54,753 nucleotides of DNA. Source: Nemertoderma westbladi. Lineage: Eukaryota; Xenacoelomorpha; Nemertodermatida; Nemertodermatidae. How positions within the stretch are numbered: the stretch's first letter is position 1; every line of letters begins with the position of its first letter. Shown here piece after piece: positions 22,881 through 32,439 of the stretch. The notes under the pieces are model-generated. The model saw only the letters and a program-made list of their open reading frames with translations. It had not been told where the DNA came from and did no database searches. The position numbers and the translations under genes are program-made. Where the stretch lies: assembly GCA_032718475.1 (NCBI GenBank), contig JAUCBJ010001630.1, positions 1 to 54,753 of the forward strand, given 5' to 3'.

Positions 22881-23917
22881 TCTGTAAGTGTTTGTGTAGC
22901 TGCTGATCTTCAAGCATTTCTCTGCGATCATCTGGACAATGACTTTTCTGGAGTGCTGAGTGTGTAAAGGTAAACTCTATGGTAATTGGAGAAGATGCAT
23001 GGCGCCGTGTATTTCAGTAGTTTCTGATTCTTTATTTTCCATGTATATTGATTGAATTCCATCGATTTTTGAGATTTTCAATGAATCTATGGATCTTTTG
23101 TTTTATAGTGTTTATCACAAGATCACTTTGATGGTTCAAAGATCCTGGGATATATAGTTAACATATTGCTATAGAGTTTTTCTGAAAACATTTCGGAATG
23201 ACGATGATGGTTCTGTGCTTCATTATCATAAAGAAAACTTTTTATAATAAGTGATTGCTTGTTTATAAATAAGAAACAAGCTGCAATATTGAAATATTTA
23301 CTGTACGGTAAATAAAGTATTCTTTATTTACTGTTCGTCCCGAGATCTATTATTTACCGACCGAGCGCAGCGAGGGTGGTAAATAAGTCGGATCGAGGGG
23401 CGAAAGGTACTAGTACAGTAATAGGGTCTTGGCCGGCTCGGTGACAGTTAGACCTCACTGACACCCATTGGGTGTCATATGACACCCTATTATCACCCAT
23501 AGGGTGTCATTGGCGCCAGACTGTCTGGGTGACACCTCCTAATTAGGCTAATTAGACCATAATTGACAGTTGTCATCAATTAATTAGTACAATTAAACCC
23601 TAATAGGTGTCTTAAGACTCCTAATTAGGGTTTAATTGATTATCCTAATTAATCAGACTGATTAGCGCCTTGACACACAATGGGTTATAGTGTTGTCTAA
23701 CTGTCACCTAGAGGACCAAGAGGGTGTCATAAGTGACACCGCAGCTCTTTTATTTATTCATACCTATTTATTTGTATTTAATTTTAATTACCTTTACACA
23801 CTCAGCACTCCAGAAAAGTCATTGTCCAGATGATCGCAGAGAAATGCTTGAAGATCAGCAGCTACACAAACACTTACAGAACTGGTGACACTATTATAAT
23901 ATTGGTAGTAGTAAGAT
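22845..23917. mobile_element. Insertion with about 130-bp perfect inverted ends
   Basis: The 99 bases from about 22877 to 22975 recur exactly as reverse complement at about 23787-23885, and the match extends into the adjoining minisatellite unit. The 800-bp interior has no supported gene. It contains repeat A copy 2 (23422-23750) and an AT-rich part near 23350 with the phrase accgagcgcagcgagg. It accounts for the extra length of the left arm of the large inverted repeat. Confidence 0.6.
23422..23750. repeat. Multi-hairpin dispersed repeat A, copy 2
   Basis: Close copy of 2234-2560. Here one internal palindrome is perfect (GGGTGTCATATGACACCC), whereas copy 1 has one mismatch in it. Confidence 0.7.
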
Positions 23918-23964
23918 GAACCCATCCTCGGCGACAGTTTGGTCCTACTTCGCACCTTGGGTGT

Positions 23965-24095
23965 TAAGTAGGTCATTAATTAATCAACCAATTAATTAAT
24001 TGGTCGATTAAACAATTAATTAATTGTTTAATCAATCGATTTGTATCAAATAATGTTGCCAAAGGCAATTTAATTTGATACAAATCAATCAGATA
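23965..24095. repeat. Cluster of three hairpins, left arm
   Basis: Three consecutive inverted repeats: CCAATTAATTAATTGG, AAACAATTAATTAATTGTTT, and a longer stem with gatttgtatcaaat at one side and atttgatacaaatc at the other around a small loop with gccaaaggc. The same cluster is present in the other arm at about 28463-28580. Confidence 0.75.
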
Positions 24096-24521
24096 GGGAC
24101 GCGAGATGAATAAATTGTACTACAACAAACGAAATATACAATACAATAGGCACTGTGCAATACAATATACAGTACATTTGTATTATTTTTGTCATACAGT
24201 AGAAGGTAAAGATAGAATTAAATAAATAGACGCAATCGAGGCCCAAAACATAAATTACCCTCACACAAAAATAAAGTGGCCCAGTTTGGCCCTGAGTCAT
24301 CCCTCAATAATCTGCGGTTGTTGGGCTCTTATTAACCGTAGCATGACTAACCCAAACATCAATGCATGAATGGGGCCTGCGTGAATGGGGCCTGCCACAG
24401 AGTTTAAATTATTCAAACCTATAGCTTCGTTATTACATCAATTCGTCCGAGAAATTATAATAAACATCTGCTCTTGCAATAGATTGCATTCTTCTTTCAC
24501 AACTCCATTCTAACCTCCCTC

Positions 24522-24560
24522 TATAATAGCCCCTAGTCACCGCATTCCCATTCATTCTCT
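24522..24560 (+). promoter_or_regulatory. Core promoter of zinc-finger/acidic gene copy 2
   Basis: TATAATAG at 24522-24529, followed by the conserved TCATTCTCTAA at about 24552. It matches copies 1 and 3. Confidence 0.55.
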
Positions 24561-24668
24561 AATTTTTATTTTTAAAAGTTTTATTTATTTTCATAAAAGT
24601 TTTATTTATTTAAAATTTTGTAAAATCATTCAGCGAAAATTCATAATATCAATTGACATTGCTATATA

Positions 24669-25718
24669 ATGCATAGAGATGAAAGATGTTTGGTTTGTAA
24701 TAAAGAAATGAGACAAGATAATCTATCTCGTCATATGGAAAGACATAGAAAGGATAAACTAATGGATCCATTACCAAAGAAATTTAAAAAATCCGAAGAT
24801 GTTTTTAGTGAAGATGAAAAGAAAAAGAGAGTTGAGCGTGATATTTTAAAGATAAAACAGACAATGGAAAATAAATTTCATAAAGTTATGAATATTTTGA
24901 AAGGGATACAAAAACAGTTACCCCTAGAAAATGATGAGAATTTGAGTGAGGAAGATGAAGAAGAAGAGGACGATGAGATGGAGAATGAAAATAGTGAGGG
25001 TCAAGATGAAGTTGAAGAGAGTGAAGTTGGGAACGAAGAAAGTGAAGATCAGAAAGATGACGAAGAAAGTGAAGGTCAGGAAGAGGGTGAAGATAGCGAA
25101 GGTCAGGAAGAGAATGAAGAAAGTGAAGAACAGGAAGAGGATGAAGAAAGTGAAGAACAGGAAGAGGATGAAGAAAGTGAAGAACAGGAAGAGGATGAAG
25201 AAAGTGAAGAACAGGAAGAGGATGAAGAAAGCGAAGGTCAGAAAGAGGATGAAGAAAGTGAAGGTCATGAAGAGGACGAAGAAAGTGAAGAACAGGAAGA
25301 CGACGAAGAAAGTGAAGGTCAGGAAAGTGAAGAAGATGATGAAAATGATAATAATAAGGAAATATTGAGACAATTACTTGGAAATAAGAATAAATTGCGG
25401 AAAATTATTAAACATTTAGAAGAGAATGGTGAAAATAAAGAAGAGATATTGAGACAAATATTAGGAAACAAAAATCAAATGCGGAAATTTATTAAACAAA
25501 TGGAAGAAAATGAGGAAAATAGAGAAGAGATATTAAGACAGGTTCTGGGAAATAAAAGTAAATTACTGAAAATTAATGAACAATTGAATAAAATTAAGAA
25601 ACTGTTGGTTAATGAGGAAGATGAAATTAAAGAAAATCAACCAGCTTTTACTTATTTTCGAAGACCTATGACAACAAACTCTCGTACAGTATTTGCCCGC
25701 GCAGGAGGACACTATTGA
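24669..25718 (+). CDS. C2H2 zinc-finger / acidic-repeat protein, copy 2 (intact, 349 aa)
   Basis: The only copy whose frame is open to a natural end. A single finger lies at residues 7-26 (CLVC ... HMERH). A basic linker follows (PLPKKFKKSED), then a helical segment (about 50-85). The acidic repeat at about 95-225 is made of EESEEQEEDE-type units. Three repeats of about 27 residues (ILRQxLGNKNxxRKxIKxxEEN) run at about 230-315. The short C-terminal end contains FRRPM and FARAGGHY. Strong charge bias and DNA-level 27-bp repeats explain the open Phe/Leu-rich frames on the opposite strand. Function unknown; I infer a nuclear, possibly chromatin- or DNA-associated protein. It lies in the left arm of the large inverted repeat. 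Confidence 0.7.
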   Translation: MHRDERCLVCNKEMRQDNLSRHMERHRKDKLMDPLPKKFKKSEDVFSEDEKKKRVERDILKIKQTMENKFHKVMNILKGIQKQLPLENDENLSEEDEEEEDDEMENENSEGQDEVEESEVGNEESEDQKDDEESEGQEEGEDSEGQEENEESEEQEEDEESEEQEEDEESEEQEEDEESEEQEEDEESEGQKEDEESEGHEEDEESEEQEDDEESEGQESEEDDENDNNKEILRQLLGNKNKLRKIIKHLEENGENKEEILRQILGNKNQMRKFIKQMEENEENREEILRQVLGNKSKLLKINEQLNKIKKLLVNEEDEIKENQPAFTYFRRPMTTNSRTVFARAGGHY

Positions 25719-26125
25719 CATTTGTTTGTTTGAGTTCCTTTCATAATAGTATTAAAACTATTTATCCATAACAATTATATTAGTATTAGGACTATTTATC
25801 CATAACATTTATATTAGTATTAGGATTATTTATCCTTAATTATTATATTAGTATTATAAATGTATTTGCCAACAATATTTATTACTATTAGGTCTATTTA
25901 TTCAAGAAATTATATGTTTTTTATAATATATTTTGGAAAATTAGTCGACTAAGTCATAATTTTTAAAACTTTAAATAAGGGTGGAGTTATTTTATAAAGT
26001 TAAGAAGAGTGAATCAATGGAGGCAACCTGAAGTCTCATCTCTTGCCCTTTACTCATAAGACCGCACGTTAACTCCCAAGGTTGCATACTATCACTATAG
26101 CTGGGAGAGTCAAAGCTAGTGTACA
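25719..26125 (+). other. 3' flank of gene copy 2
   Basis: Repeats the 3' flank of copy 1, including the TATTAGTATTAGGACTATTTATCC units, up to ccaaggttgcatactatcac. It then runs into the 10-bp minisatellite. No gene. Confidence 0.6.
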
Positions 26126-26975
26126 GGAGTGAGGGAAGTGAGGCAGTGAGGAAGTGAGGGAAGTGAGGGAATGAGGGAGGCAGTGAGGCATAGTGAGGCA
26201 GTGAGGCGTAGTGAGGGAAGTGAGGGAAGTGAGGCAGTGAGGCATAGTGAGGCATAGTGAGGCATAGTGAGGCAGTGAGGCATAGTGAGGCATAGTGAGG
26301 CATAGTGAGGGAAGTGAGGGAAGTGAGGCATAGTGAGGCAGTGAGGCATAGTGAGGCAGTGAGGCATAGTGAGGCATAGTGAGGCATAGTGAGGCATAGT
26401 GAGGCATAGTGAGGCATAGTGAGGCAGTGAGGCAGTGAGGCAGTGAGGCATAGTGAGGCATAGTGAGGCATAGTGAGGCAGTGAGGCAGTGAGGCATAGT
26501 GAGGCATAGCGAGGCATATTGAGGCATAGTGAGGCATAGTGAGGCATAGTGAGGCATAGTGAGGCATAGTGAGGCATAGTGAGGCATAGTGAGGCATAGT
26601 GAGGCATAGTGAGGCAGTGAGGCAGTGAGGCATAGTGAGGCATAGTGAGGCATAGTGAGGCATAGTGAGGCAGTGAGGCAGTGAGGCATAGTGAGGCATA
26701 GTGAGGCATATTGAGGCATAGTGAGGCATAGTGAGGCAGTGAGGCAGTGAGGCATAGTGAGGCATAGCGAGGCATAGTGAGGCATAGTGAGGCATAGTGA
26801 GGCATAGTGAGGCATAGTGAGGCATAGTGAGGCATAGTGAGGCATAGTGAGGCATAGTGAGGCATAGTGAGGCATAGTGAGGCATAGTGAGGCATAGTGA
26901 GGCATAGTGAGGCATAGTGAGGCATAGTGAGGCAGTGAGGCATAGTGAGGCATAGTGAGGCATAGTGAGGCAGAG
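26126..26975. repeat. 10-bp minisatellite GAGGCATAGT
   Basis: About 80 units of GAGGCATAGT, with shorter GAGGCA and GAGGGAAGT variants at the left side. It occupies the centre of the large inverted repeat and is related in sequence to the palindromic minisatellite elsewhere. The unit length of 10 makes all three minus-strand frames open with the same 10-residue peptide repeat. Confidence 0.95.
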
Positions 26976-26982
26976 CCTCACT

Positions 26983-27013
26983 ATCTGATAGTGATGATCT
27001 CATCATCACTATC
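26983..27013. repeat. Perfect hairpin at the inner end of the minisatellite
   Basis: GATAGTGATGA, a 5-base loop, then TCATCACTATC. It sits between the minisatellite and the right arm, near the point where the two arms lose similarity. Confidence 0.8.
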
Positions 27014-27035
27014 ACTCAGCTTCTCTATCTCTATT

Positions 27036-27884
27036 CTATATCTTTTCTTCCATTTGTTTAATAAATTTCCGCATTTGATTTTTGTTTCCTAATATTTGTC
27101 TCAATATCTCTTCTTTATTTTCACCATTCTCTTCTAAATGTTTAATAATTTTCCGCAATTTATTCTTATTTCCAAGTAATTGTCTCAATATTTCCTTATT
27201 ATTATCATTTTCATCATCTTCTTCACTTTCCTGACCTTCACTTTCTTCGTCGTCTTCCTGTTCTTCACTTTCTTCGTCCTCTTCATGACCTTCACTTTCT
27301 TCATCCTCTTTCTGACCTTCGCTTTCTTCATCCTCTTCCTGTTCTTCACTTTCTTCATCCTCTTCCTGTTCTTCACTTTCTTCATCCTCTTCCTGTTCTT
27401 CACTTTCTTCATCCTCTTCCTGTTCTTCACTTTCTTCATTCTCTTCCTGACCTTCGCTATCTTCACCCTCTTCCTGACCTTCACTTTCTTCGTCATCTTT
27501 CTGATCTTCACTTTCTTCGTTCCCAACTTCACTCTCTTCAACTTCATCTTGACCCTCACTATTTTCATTCTCCATCTCATCGTCCTCTTCTTCTTCATCT
27601 TCCTCACTCAAATTCTCATCATTTTCTAGGGGTAACTGTTTTTGTATCCCTTTCAAAATATTCATAACTTTATGAAATTTATTTTCCATTGTCTGTTTTA
27701 TCTTTAAAATATCACGCTCAACTCTCTTTTTCTTTTCATCTTCACTAAAAACATCTTCGGATTTTTTAAATTTCTTTGGTAATGGATCCATTAGTTTATC
27801 CTTTCTATGTCTTTCCATATGACGAGATAGATTATCTTGTCTCATTTCTTTATTACAAACCAAACATCTTTCATCTCTATGCAT
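27036..27884 (-). CDS. C2H2 zinc-finger / acidic-repeat protein, copy 3 (C-terminally truncated)
   Basis: It starts at the same ATG context as copy 2 and looks identical to it through the second LGNK repeat. At about 27044 the inverted-repeat arm ends and the frame closes after two further residues. It therefore lacks the last repeat and the FARAG tail of the 349-aa copy. It is in the right arm of the inverted repeat, transcribed towards the minisatellite. Whether the short form works is unknown. Confidence 0.6.
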   Translation of the reverse strand: MHRDERCLVCNKEMRQDNLSRHMERHRKDKLMDPLPKKFKKSEDVFSEDEKKKRVERDILKIKQTMENKFHKVMNILKGIQKQLPLENDENLSEEDEEEEDDEMENENSEGQDEVEESEVGNEESEDQKDDEESEGQEEGEDSEGQEENEESEEQEEDEESEEQEEDEESEEQEEDEESEEQEEDEESEGQKEDEESEGHEEDEESEEQEDDEESEGQESEEDDENDNNKEILRQLLGNKNKLRKIIKHLEENGENKEEILRQILGNKNQMRKFIKQMEEKI

Positions 27885-28009
27885 TATATAGCAATGTCAA
27901 TTGATATTATGAATTTTCGCTGAATGATTTTACAAAATTTTAAATAAATAAAACTTTTATGAAAATAAATAAAACTTTTAAAAATAAAAATTAGAGAATG
28001 AATGGGAAT

Positions 28010-28031
28010 GCGGTGACTAGGGGCTATTATA
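28010..28031 (-). promoter_or_regulatory. Core promoter of zinc-finger/acidic gene copy 3
   Basis: TATAATAG on the minus strand at 28031-28024, in the same position relative to the gene as in copies 1 and 2. Confidence 0.5.
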
Positions 28032-28462
28032 GAGGGAGGTTAGAATGGAGTTGTGAAAGAAGAATGCAATCTATTGCAAGAGCAGATGTTTATTATAATT
28101 TCTCGGACGAATTGATGTAATAGCGAGGCTGTGGGTTTGAATAATTTAAGCTCTATCGCAGGCCCCATTCACGCAGGCCCCATTCACGCATTGATGTTTG
28201 GGTTAGTCATGCTACGGTTAATAAGAGCCCGAGCAGCCGCAGATTATTGAGGGATGACTCGGGGCTCAAACTGGGCCACTTTATTTTTGGGTGAGGGTAA
28301 TTTATGTTTTGGGCCCCGCTCGTGTCTTTATATTTAATTCTACCTTTACCTACTGTATGGCAAAAATAATACAAATGTATTGTATATTATATTGCACAGT
28401 GCCTATTGTGTTGTATATTTCATTTGTTGTAGTACAATTTATTCATCTCGCGTCCCTATCTG

Positions 28463-28580
28463 ATTGATTTGTATCAAATTAAATTGCCTTTGGCAACATT
28501 ATTTGATACAAATCGATTGATTAAACAATTAATTAATTGTTTAATCGACCAATTAATTAATTGGTTGATTAATTAATGAC
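28463..28580. repeat. Cluster of three hairpins, right arm
   Basis: Reverse complement of 23965-24095. All three stems are preserved. Confidence 0.75.
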
Positions 28581-28654
28581 CTACTTAACACCCAAGGTGC
28601 GAAGTAGGACCAAACTGTCGCCGAGGATGGGTTCATCTTACTACTATTGGTAAT

Positions 28655-29520
28655 AGGCCTACTGGTAACACTATTAAAATATTGGTAATACCTGTAACCC
28701 TATTATAATATTGGGAATACTGGTAACCCTATTATAATATTGGTAATACTGGTAACACTATAATAATATTGGTAATACTGGTTACCCTATTATAATATTG
28801 GTAATACTGTTAACCCTATTATAATATTGGTAAAACTGGTAACCCTATTATAATATTGGTAATACTGGTAACCCTATTATAATATTGGAAATACTGGTAA
28901 CCCTATTATAATATTGGTAATACTGGTAACACTATTATAATATTGGTAATACTGGTAACACTATTATAATATTGGTAATACTGGTAACCCTATTATAATA
29001 TTGGTAATACTGGTAACCCTATTATAATATTGGTAATACTGGTAACCCTATTATAATATTGGTAATACTGGTAACCCTATTATAATATTGGAAATACTGG
29101 TAACCCTATTATAATATTGTTAATACCGGTAACCCTATTATAATATTGGTAATACTGGTAACCCTATTATAATATTGGTAATACTGGTAACACTATTATA
29201 ACAATGGTTATACAAGTAACCCTATTATAATATTGGTAATACTGGTAACACTATTATAACAATGGTAATACTGGTAACCCTATTATAATATTGTTAATAC
29301 TGGTAACCCTATTATAATATTGGTAATACTGGTAACCCTATTATAATATTGGTAATACTGGTAACACTATTATAACAATGGTAATACTGGTAACCCTATT
29401 ATAATATTGGTAATACTGGTAACCCTATTATGATATTGGTAATACTGATAACCCTATTATAATATTGGAAATACTGGTAACCCTATTATAATATAGGTAA
29501 TACTGGTAACCCTATTATAA
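28655..29520. repeat. 29-30 bp minisatellite (right end of the large inverted repeat)
   Basis: Nearly 30 units of AATATTGGTAATACTGGTAACCCTATTAT type, with single-base variants shared among neighbouring units (for example CACTATTATAACAATGG). Units are adjacent, with no unique spacers. Confidence 0.95.
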
Positions 29521-29563
29521 ATAATAAGGTAGGCCCCTACTACTTCGCCCCGTCGACACCCCC

Positions 29564-31287
29564 TGTCATATTTAATTCCTGTGGCAGCCCCACATACATT
29601 ATACAGTCTCAAAACTTTGTTATTATGGTTGCCTAGCAACCCTAGAGATGAAGTCTAGGCCGACCTACAGAATTGTACCACTGTACTGCAGTATGCCCTC
29701 AGCAATCACTCGAACTTGAGTTTTCATACGTTTTCGTTTCGTGGCTGGACGCCATCCCCACATTGGTGACCCAGCGTCTCAAGACGAACTCTTGAGACCG
29801 CGACTCGCAACACGATCCTGCAATCGAACAGGCTGACTGGAACAGCAACCGAAACTGTGTTGACGACAATCAGACAATGGCCGAAGCAACCGCCAACGCC
29901 GTTTCTATTAAACTGCCTCCGTTCTGGACCACCCAACCCGAGGTGTGGTTCGCCCAGGCGGAGGTGCAGTTCCACATTCGGAGCATCACCAAGGACGCTA
30001 CAAAATATTATTACGTGGTGGGGGCCCTCGAACAGGAGACAGCCGCTCGCCTCCTAAAATTCATCCGGAACCCTCCCACTACTGATAAGTACCTCAAACT
30101 CAAGCGCCAACTTCTCAAGGCCTTCGGGCTCTCCCGACGCGAGCGCGCAGCCCGACTCTGGGACCTCGACGGCCTCGGTGACCGGCGCCCCTCGCAACTC
30201 CTCGGAGAAATGTAGGCGCTCCTCGGCGACGACAACGCGGGACTCATCTTCGAGGAGGCTTTCCTCCGGCAGATGCCCACCGCAATCCACCTCCAACTCG
30301 CGGAAGAGGACTTCCACGACCTCAACAGGATTGCGGACCGGGCCGACGCGCTGTGGGAGGCCTCCCGGCAGACCTCACTCGCTGCCCACACCATCAGGAA
30401 ACCGACACCGGTCCCGCCGCAGCGAACCAGCAAGAACTCCTTGTCGGCGTCGACTCCCGCCCCGCGGGCCCCGAACTCGAACCTGGACTGGTGCTATTAT
30501 CACCAGACGTTCGGCCCCACAGCCAGGAAGTCCCGCCCGCCCTGCAGTTACCAGGGAAACGCCCCGGCCGGCCGTTTGTAGCAGCTACAACGGCCGGCCA
30601 CACCGACCTGCTGCTGTTTGCCTGGGACCGCGTTTCCGGGAAACGCATCTTGGTCGATACCGGGGCGGAGGTAAGCGTTATTCCCGCGACGACTCGCGAG
30701 GAACGTTCGGGACAGAGCGGGCCACCCCTCCTCGCCGCCAACAAAACGTACATTCGAACGTACGGCGACCACTCCGTCAAACTCGACTTCCACTCTCGCC
30801 GGTTCCAGTGGAAGTTTATCGCGGCCGACGTCGCCCAGCCTCTCCTCGGAGCCGACTTCCTCCAAGCAAACAACATCAGAACAACAGAGGCCGCCGTCTG
30901 GTCGACGCCGAGACGTTGACCTCGATCCCGTGTGGGCGGACTACGGGCCACGCCCCCCACCTCGGTTCTGTCACCGCCTCGGACGACGAGTTCGCTCGGC
31001 TCCTCGCCGAGTTCCCCGATATTACGATCCCTCGGTTCTCCGACCCCACCGCGAAACACGGGTTTGAACATTACATCCCCACCGAGGGATCCCCGGTCTA
31101 CTCCCGCGCCCGTCGTCTGCCTCCAGACAATCTCGAGATTGCGCGGGACGAGTTCCGGAAGATGGAGGAGATGGGGATCATCCGCTGGTCCAACAGTCCC
31201 TGGGCGTTACCCCTCCACATGGCCCCTAAACCCTCGGGTGGATGGCGGCCGTGTGGCGACAACCGACGCCACGACTCCGGACCCAAG
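29564..31287 (+). mobile_element. Truncated Ty3/gypsy retrotransposon
   Basis: A candidate 199-bp 5' LTR runs from TGTCATATTT (29564) to CCCCACA (29762). It is followed directly by TTGGTGACCCAGCG, which resembles a primer-binding site. Gag, protease and the first part of reverse transcriptase follow. At about 31287 the element stops abruptly and non-LTR sequence begins, so the rest of Pol and the 3' LTR are missing. The coding part is much more GC-rich than anything around it. Confidence 0.85.
29877..31287 (+). pseudogene. Gypsy gag-protease-RT fragment
   Basis: Gag starts at 29877 (KLPPFWTTQPEVWF) and continues to a premature TAG at 30213-30215. It is open again in the same frame through the FLRQMP region to 30581, including a Cys/His cluster (CYYHQTFG). 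The protease motif LVDTGAEVSVIPA is read in another frame (about 30650). The N-terminal part of reverse transcriptase (about 31060-31287) is read in a third frame; it has FEHYIPTEGSPVYSRARRLP and MGIIRWSNSPWALPLHM and ends just after the GGWRPCGD motif. At least one stop and two frameshifts make it inactive. The motifs are those of the Mag/CsRn1-type gypsy lineages. Confidence 0.85.
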
Positions 31288-31957
31288 TCTCTGATCGGAT
31301 GAGCATAAGCTCAAAGGATGGTATGCTTGAGCATGTGGACGACTTCTGTTACCTGGGATCATGGATCCGGAAGTCAGGTGAGGACCTTCGAATACGTAAG
31401 GGAAAGGCATGGGCAGCCTTGAATAGGCTTTCCAGGATTTGGAAGTCACCGAGAATTAATCAGAAACTTAAGGTCCGATTATTTAGAGCAGCACTAGTTC
31501 CAGTACTCCTCTACGGGAGTCCATGCTGGGCTCTAACTGCTGAGGACACCAAATCTCTGGATGGCACATTCACAAGAATGCTACGCCGGGTTCATAGTGT
31601 CAAGTACAATGCACACATCTCCAACCAGACACTATATAACATTGGAGGTGTCTCATTGGTTCCCCCAAGCTTGACACTAGAACAAAATCGCCTCCGCTTT
31701 GCAGGACATTGCTTTCACCGTGAGGACCAGCCAGTGCATAATCTTGTACTTTGGCAGCCTCATGGAGCGAATAAGCATGGTGGACAGCCCATGACTTTCT
31801 TGAGACGCATCTTAAAGGACACTGGCCTTAAAGATGCGGATGATCTAGCAAATGTCATGGGTGATAGGGAGTTGTGGCGGTGCAATTTTGTTGACAAGCC
31901 GGCACAGCATTCTTAAAAATGCAGCTGCAATGCAGCATGCCGATCCTAGTAGTAGTA
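31288..31957 (+). mobile_element. 3' end of a non-LTR retrotransposon
   Basis: The frame to 31916 encodes the C-terminal part of a LINE reverse transcriptase: YLGSWIRKSGEDLRIRKG, VLLYGSPCWALT and the RLRFAGHCFHRED / MGDRELW region. The 5' part is absent, as usual for LINE copies. The element ends at about 31957 with a TAGTAGTAGTAA tail, directly against polymerase sequence of the Polinton. The clade is uncertain. Confidence 0.8.
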
Positions 31958-32439
31958 ATTTCTTAAAAGCATTAATTAAAAATAATATTCTAGATACCTC
32001 TAATTACCCCAAGGATCACCCTCTCTACAGCGATAAAAATAAATCCAGACTCTATTACTGTAAAGATGAACTAGCCTCACGTGAAATTAAACAAGCAGTA
32101 TTTTCACGTCCAAAGAAGTTATATTCAATTTTGGAATGGAATAACAAAAATATTCATAGAGCGAAAGGAATAACAAGAGCTATCGTGGATAAAAATATTT
32201 GCCACGAAGATTATTTAAGAGCATATAAGGATAACGAAGAAATTTCCAAGGAAACGCATCAATTTCAGAGTCAATTACACAAAGTGTACACTGTAGCACG
32301 AGATAAGTTTGCTCTCAGCGCATTTGACGATAAACTTTATTGGGTTAATATAAATCATTCACTTCCCTGGGGTCACTATCAAACAAAGGTTGTAAAACCA
32401 ATTAAAAAAAAAATATACCTATTTATCGGGAACCAAACA
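31958..32439 (+). pseudogene. polB: Protein-primed DNA polymerase B, C-terminal fragment
   Basis: The frame contains LDTSNYPKDHPLY, then a Lys-Asp-Glu after a Tyr/Cys stretch, then RPKKLYS, KGITRA, and ends with the FDDKLYW ... PWGHY segment. These are the C-terminal landmarks of Polinton pPolB. The exonuclease domain and the catalytic motifs A to C are absent, cut away at the LINE junction, so it cannot be active. The frame runs on without a stop through a ten-A run (32404-32413) into the TBP-like domain. Either the two are fused or an indel in the A run removed the polymerase stop. Confidence 0.8.

Larger units (their letters stand above)
22617..29520. mobile_element. Large inverted repeat with tandem-repeat ends, foldback-like
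   Basis: Arms at about 23890-25509 and 27044-28660 are reverse complements around a centre near 26276. Coding parts look identical by eye, while the outer flanks differ at perhaps 10 percent of positions. Each arm carries one zinc-finger/acidic gene, starting at 24669 (+) and 27884 (-). The outer ends are the 29-30 bp minisatellites in opposite orientation. The left arm has an extra block (22880-23890). Long inverted ends made of tandem repeats resemble Drosophila Foldback elements, but I see no transposase, and a simple inverted duplication is an alternative. Confidence 0.6.

Noticed and set aside
24924-25373. Phe/Leu-rich open frame opposite the acidic gene (also at 4392-4904 and 27180-27629)
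   Set aside because: It is the reverse complement of Glu-rich GAA/GAG repeats, which read as TTC/CTC without stops. It looks like a membrane protein but is a shadow.
25992-27015. Three overlapping minus-strand open frames of 294-329 codons (MPHYASLCLT repeats)
   Set aside because: The 10-bp minisatellite has no stop in any minus-strand frame, and because 10 is not a multiple of 3 all three frames give the same peptide. This is a repeat artefact.
28655-29520. Regular 29-30 bp repeats that look like a CRISPR array
   Set aside because: Units are directly adjacent with no unique spacers and no cas genes, in animal DNA. It is a minisatellite.
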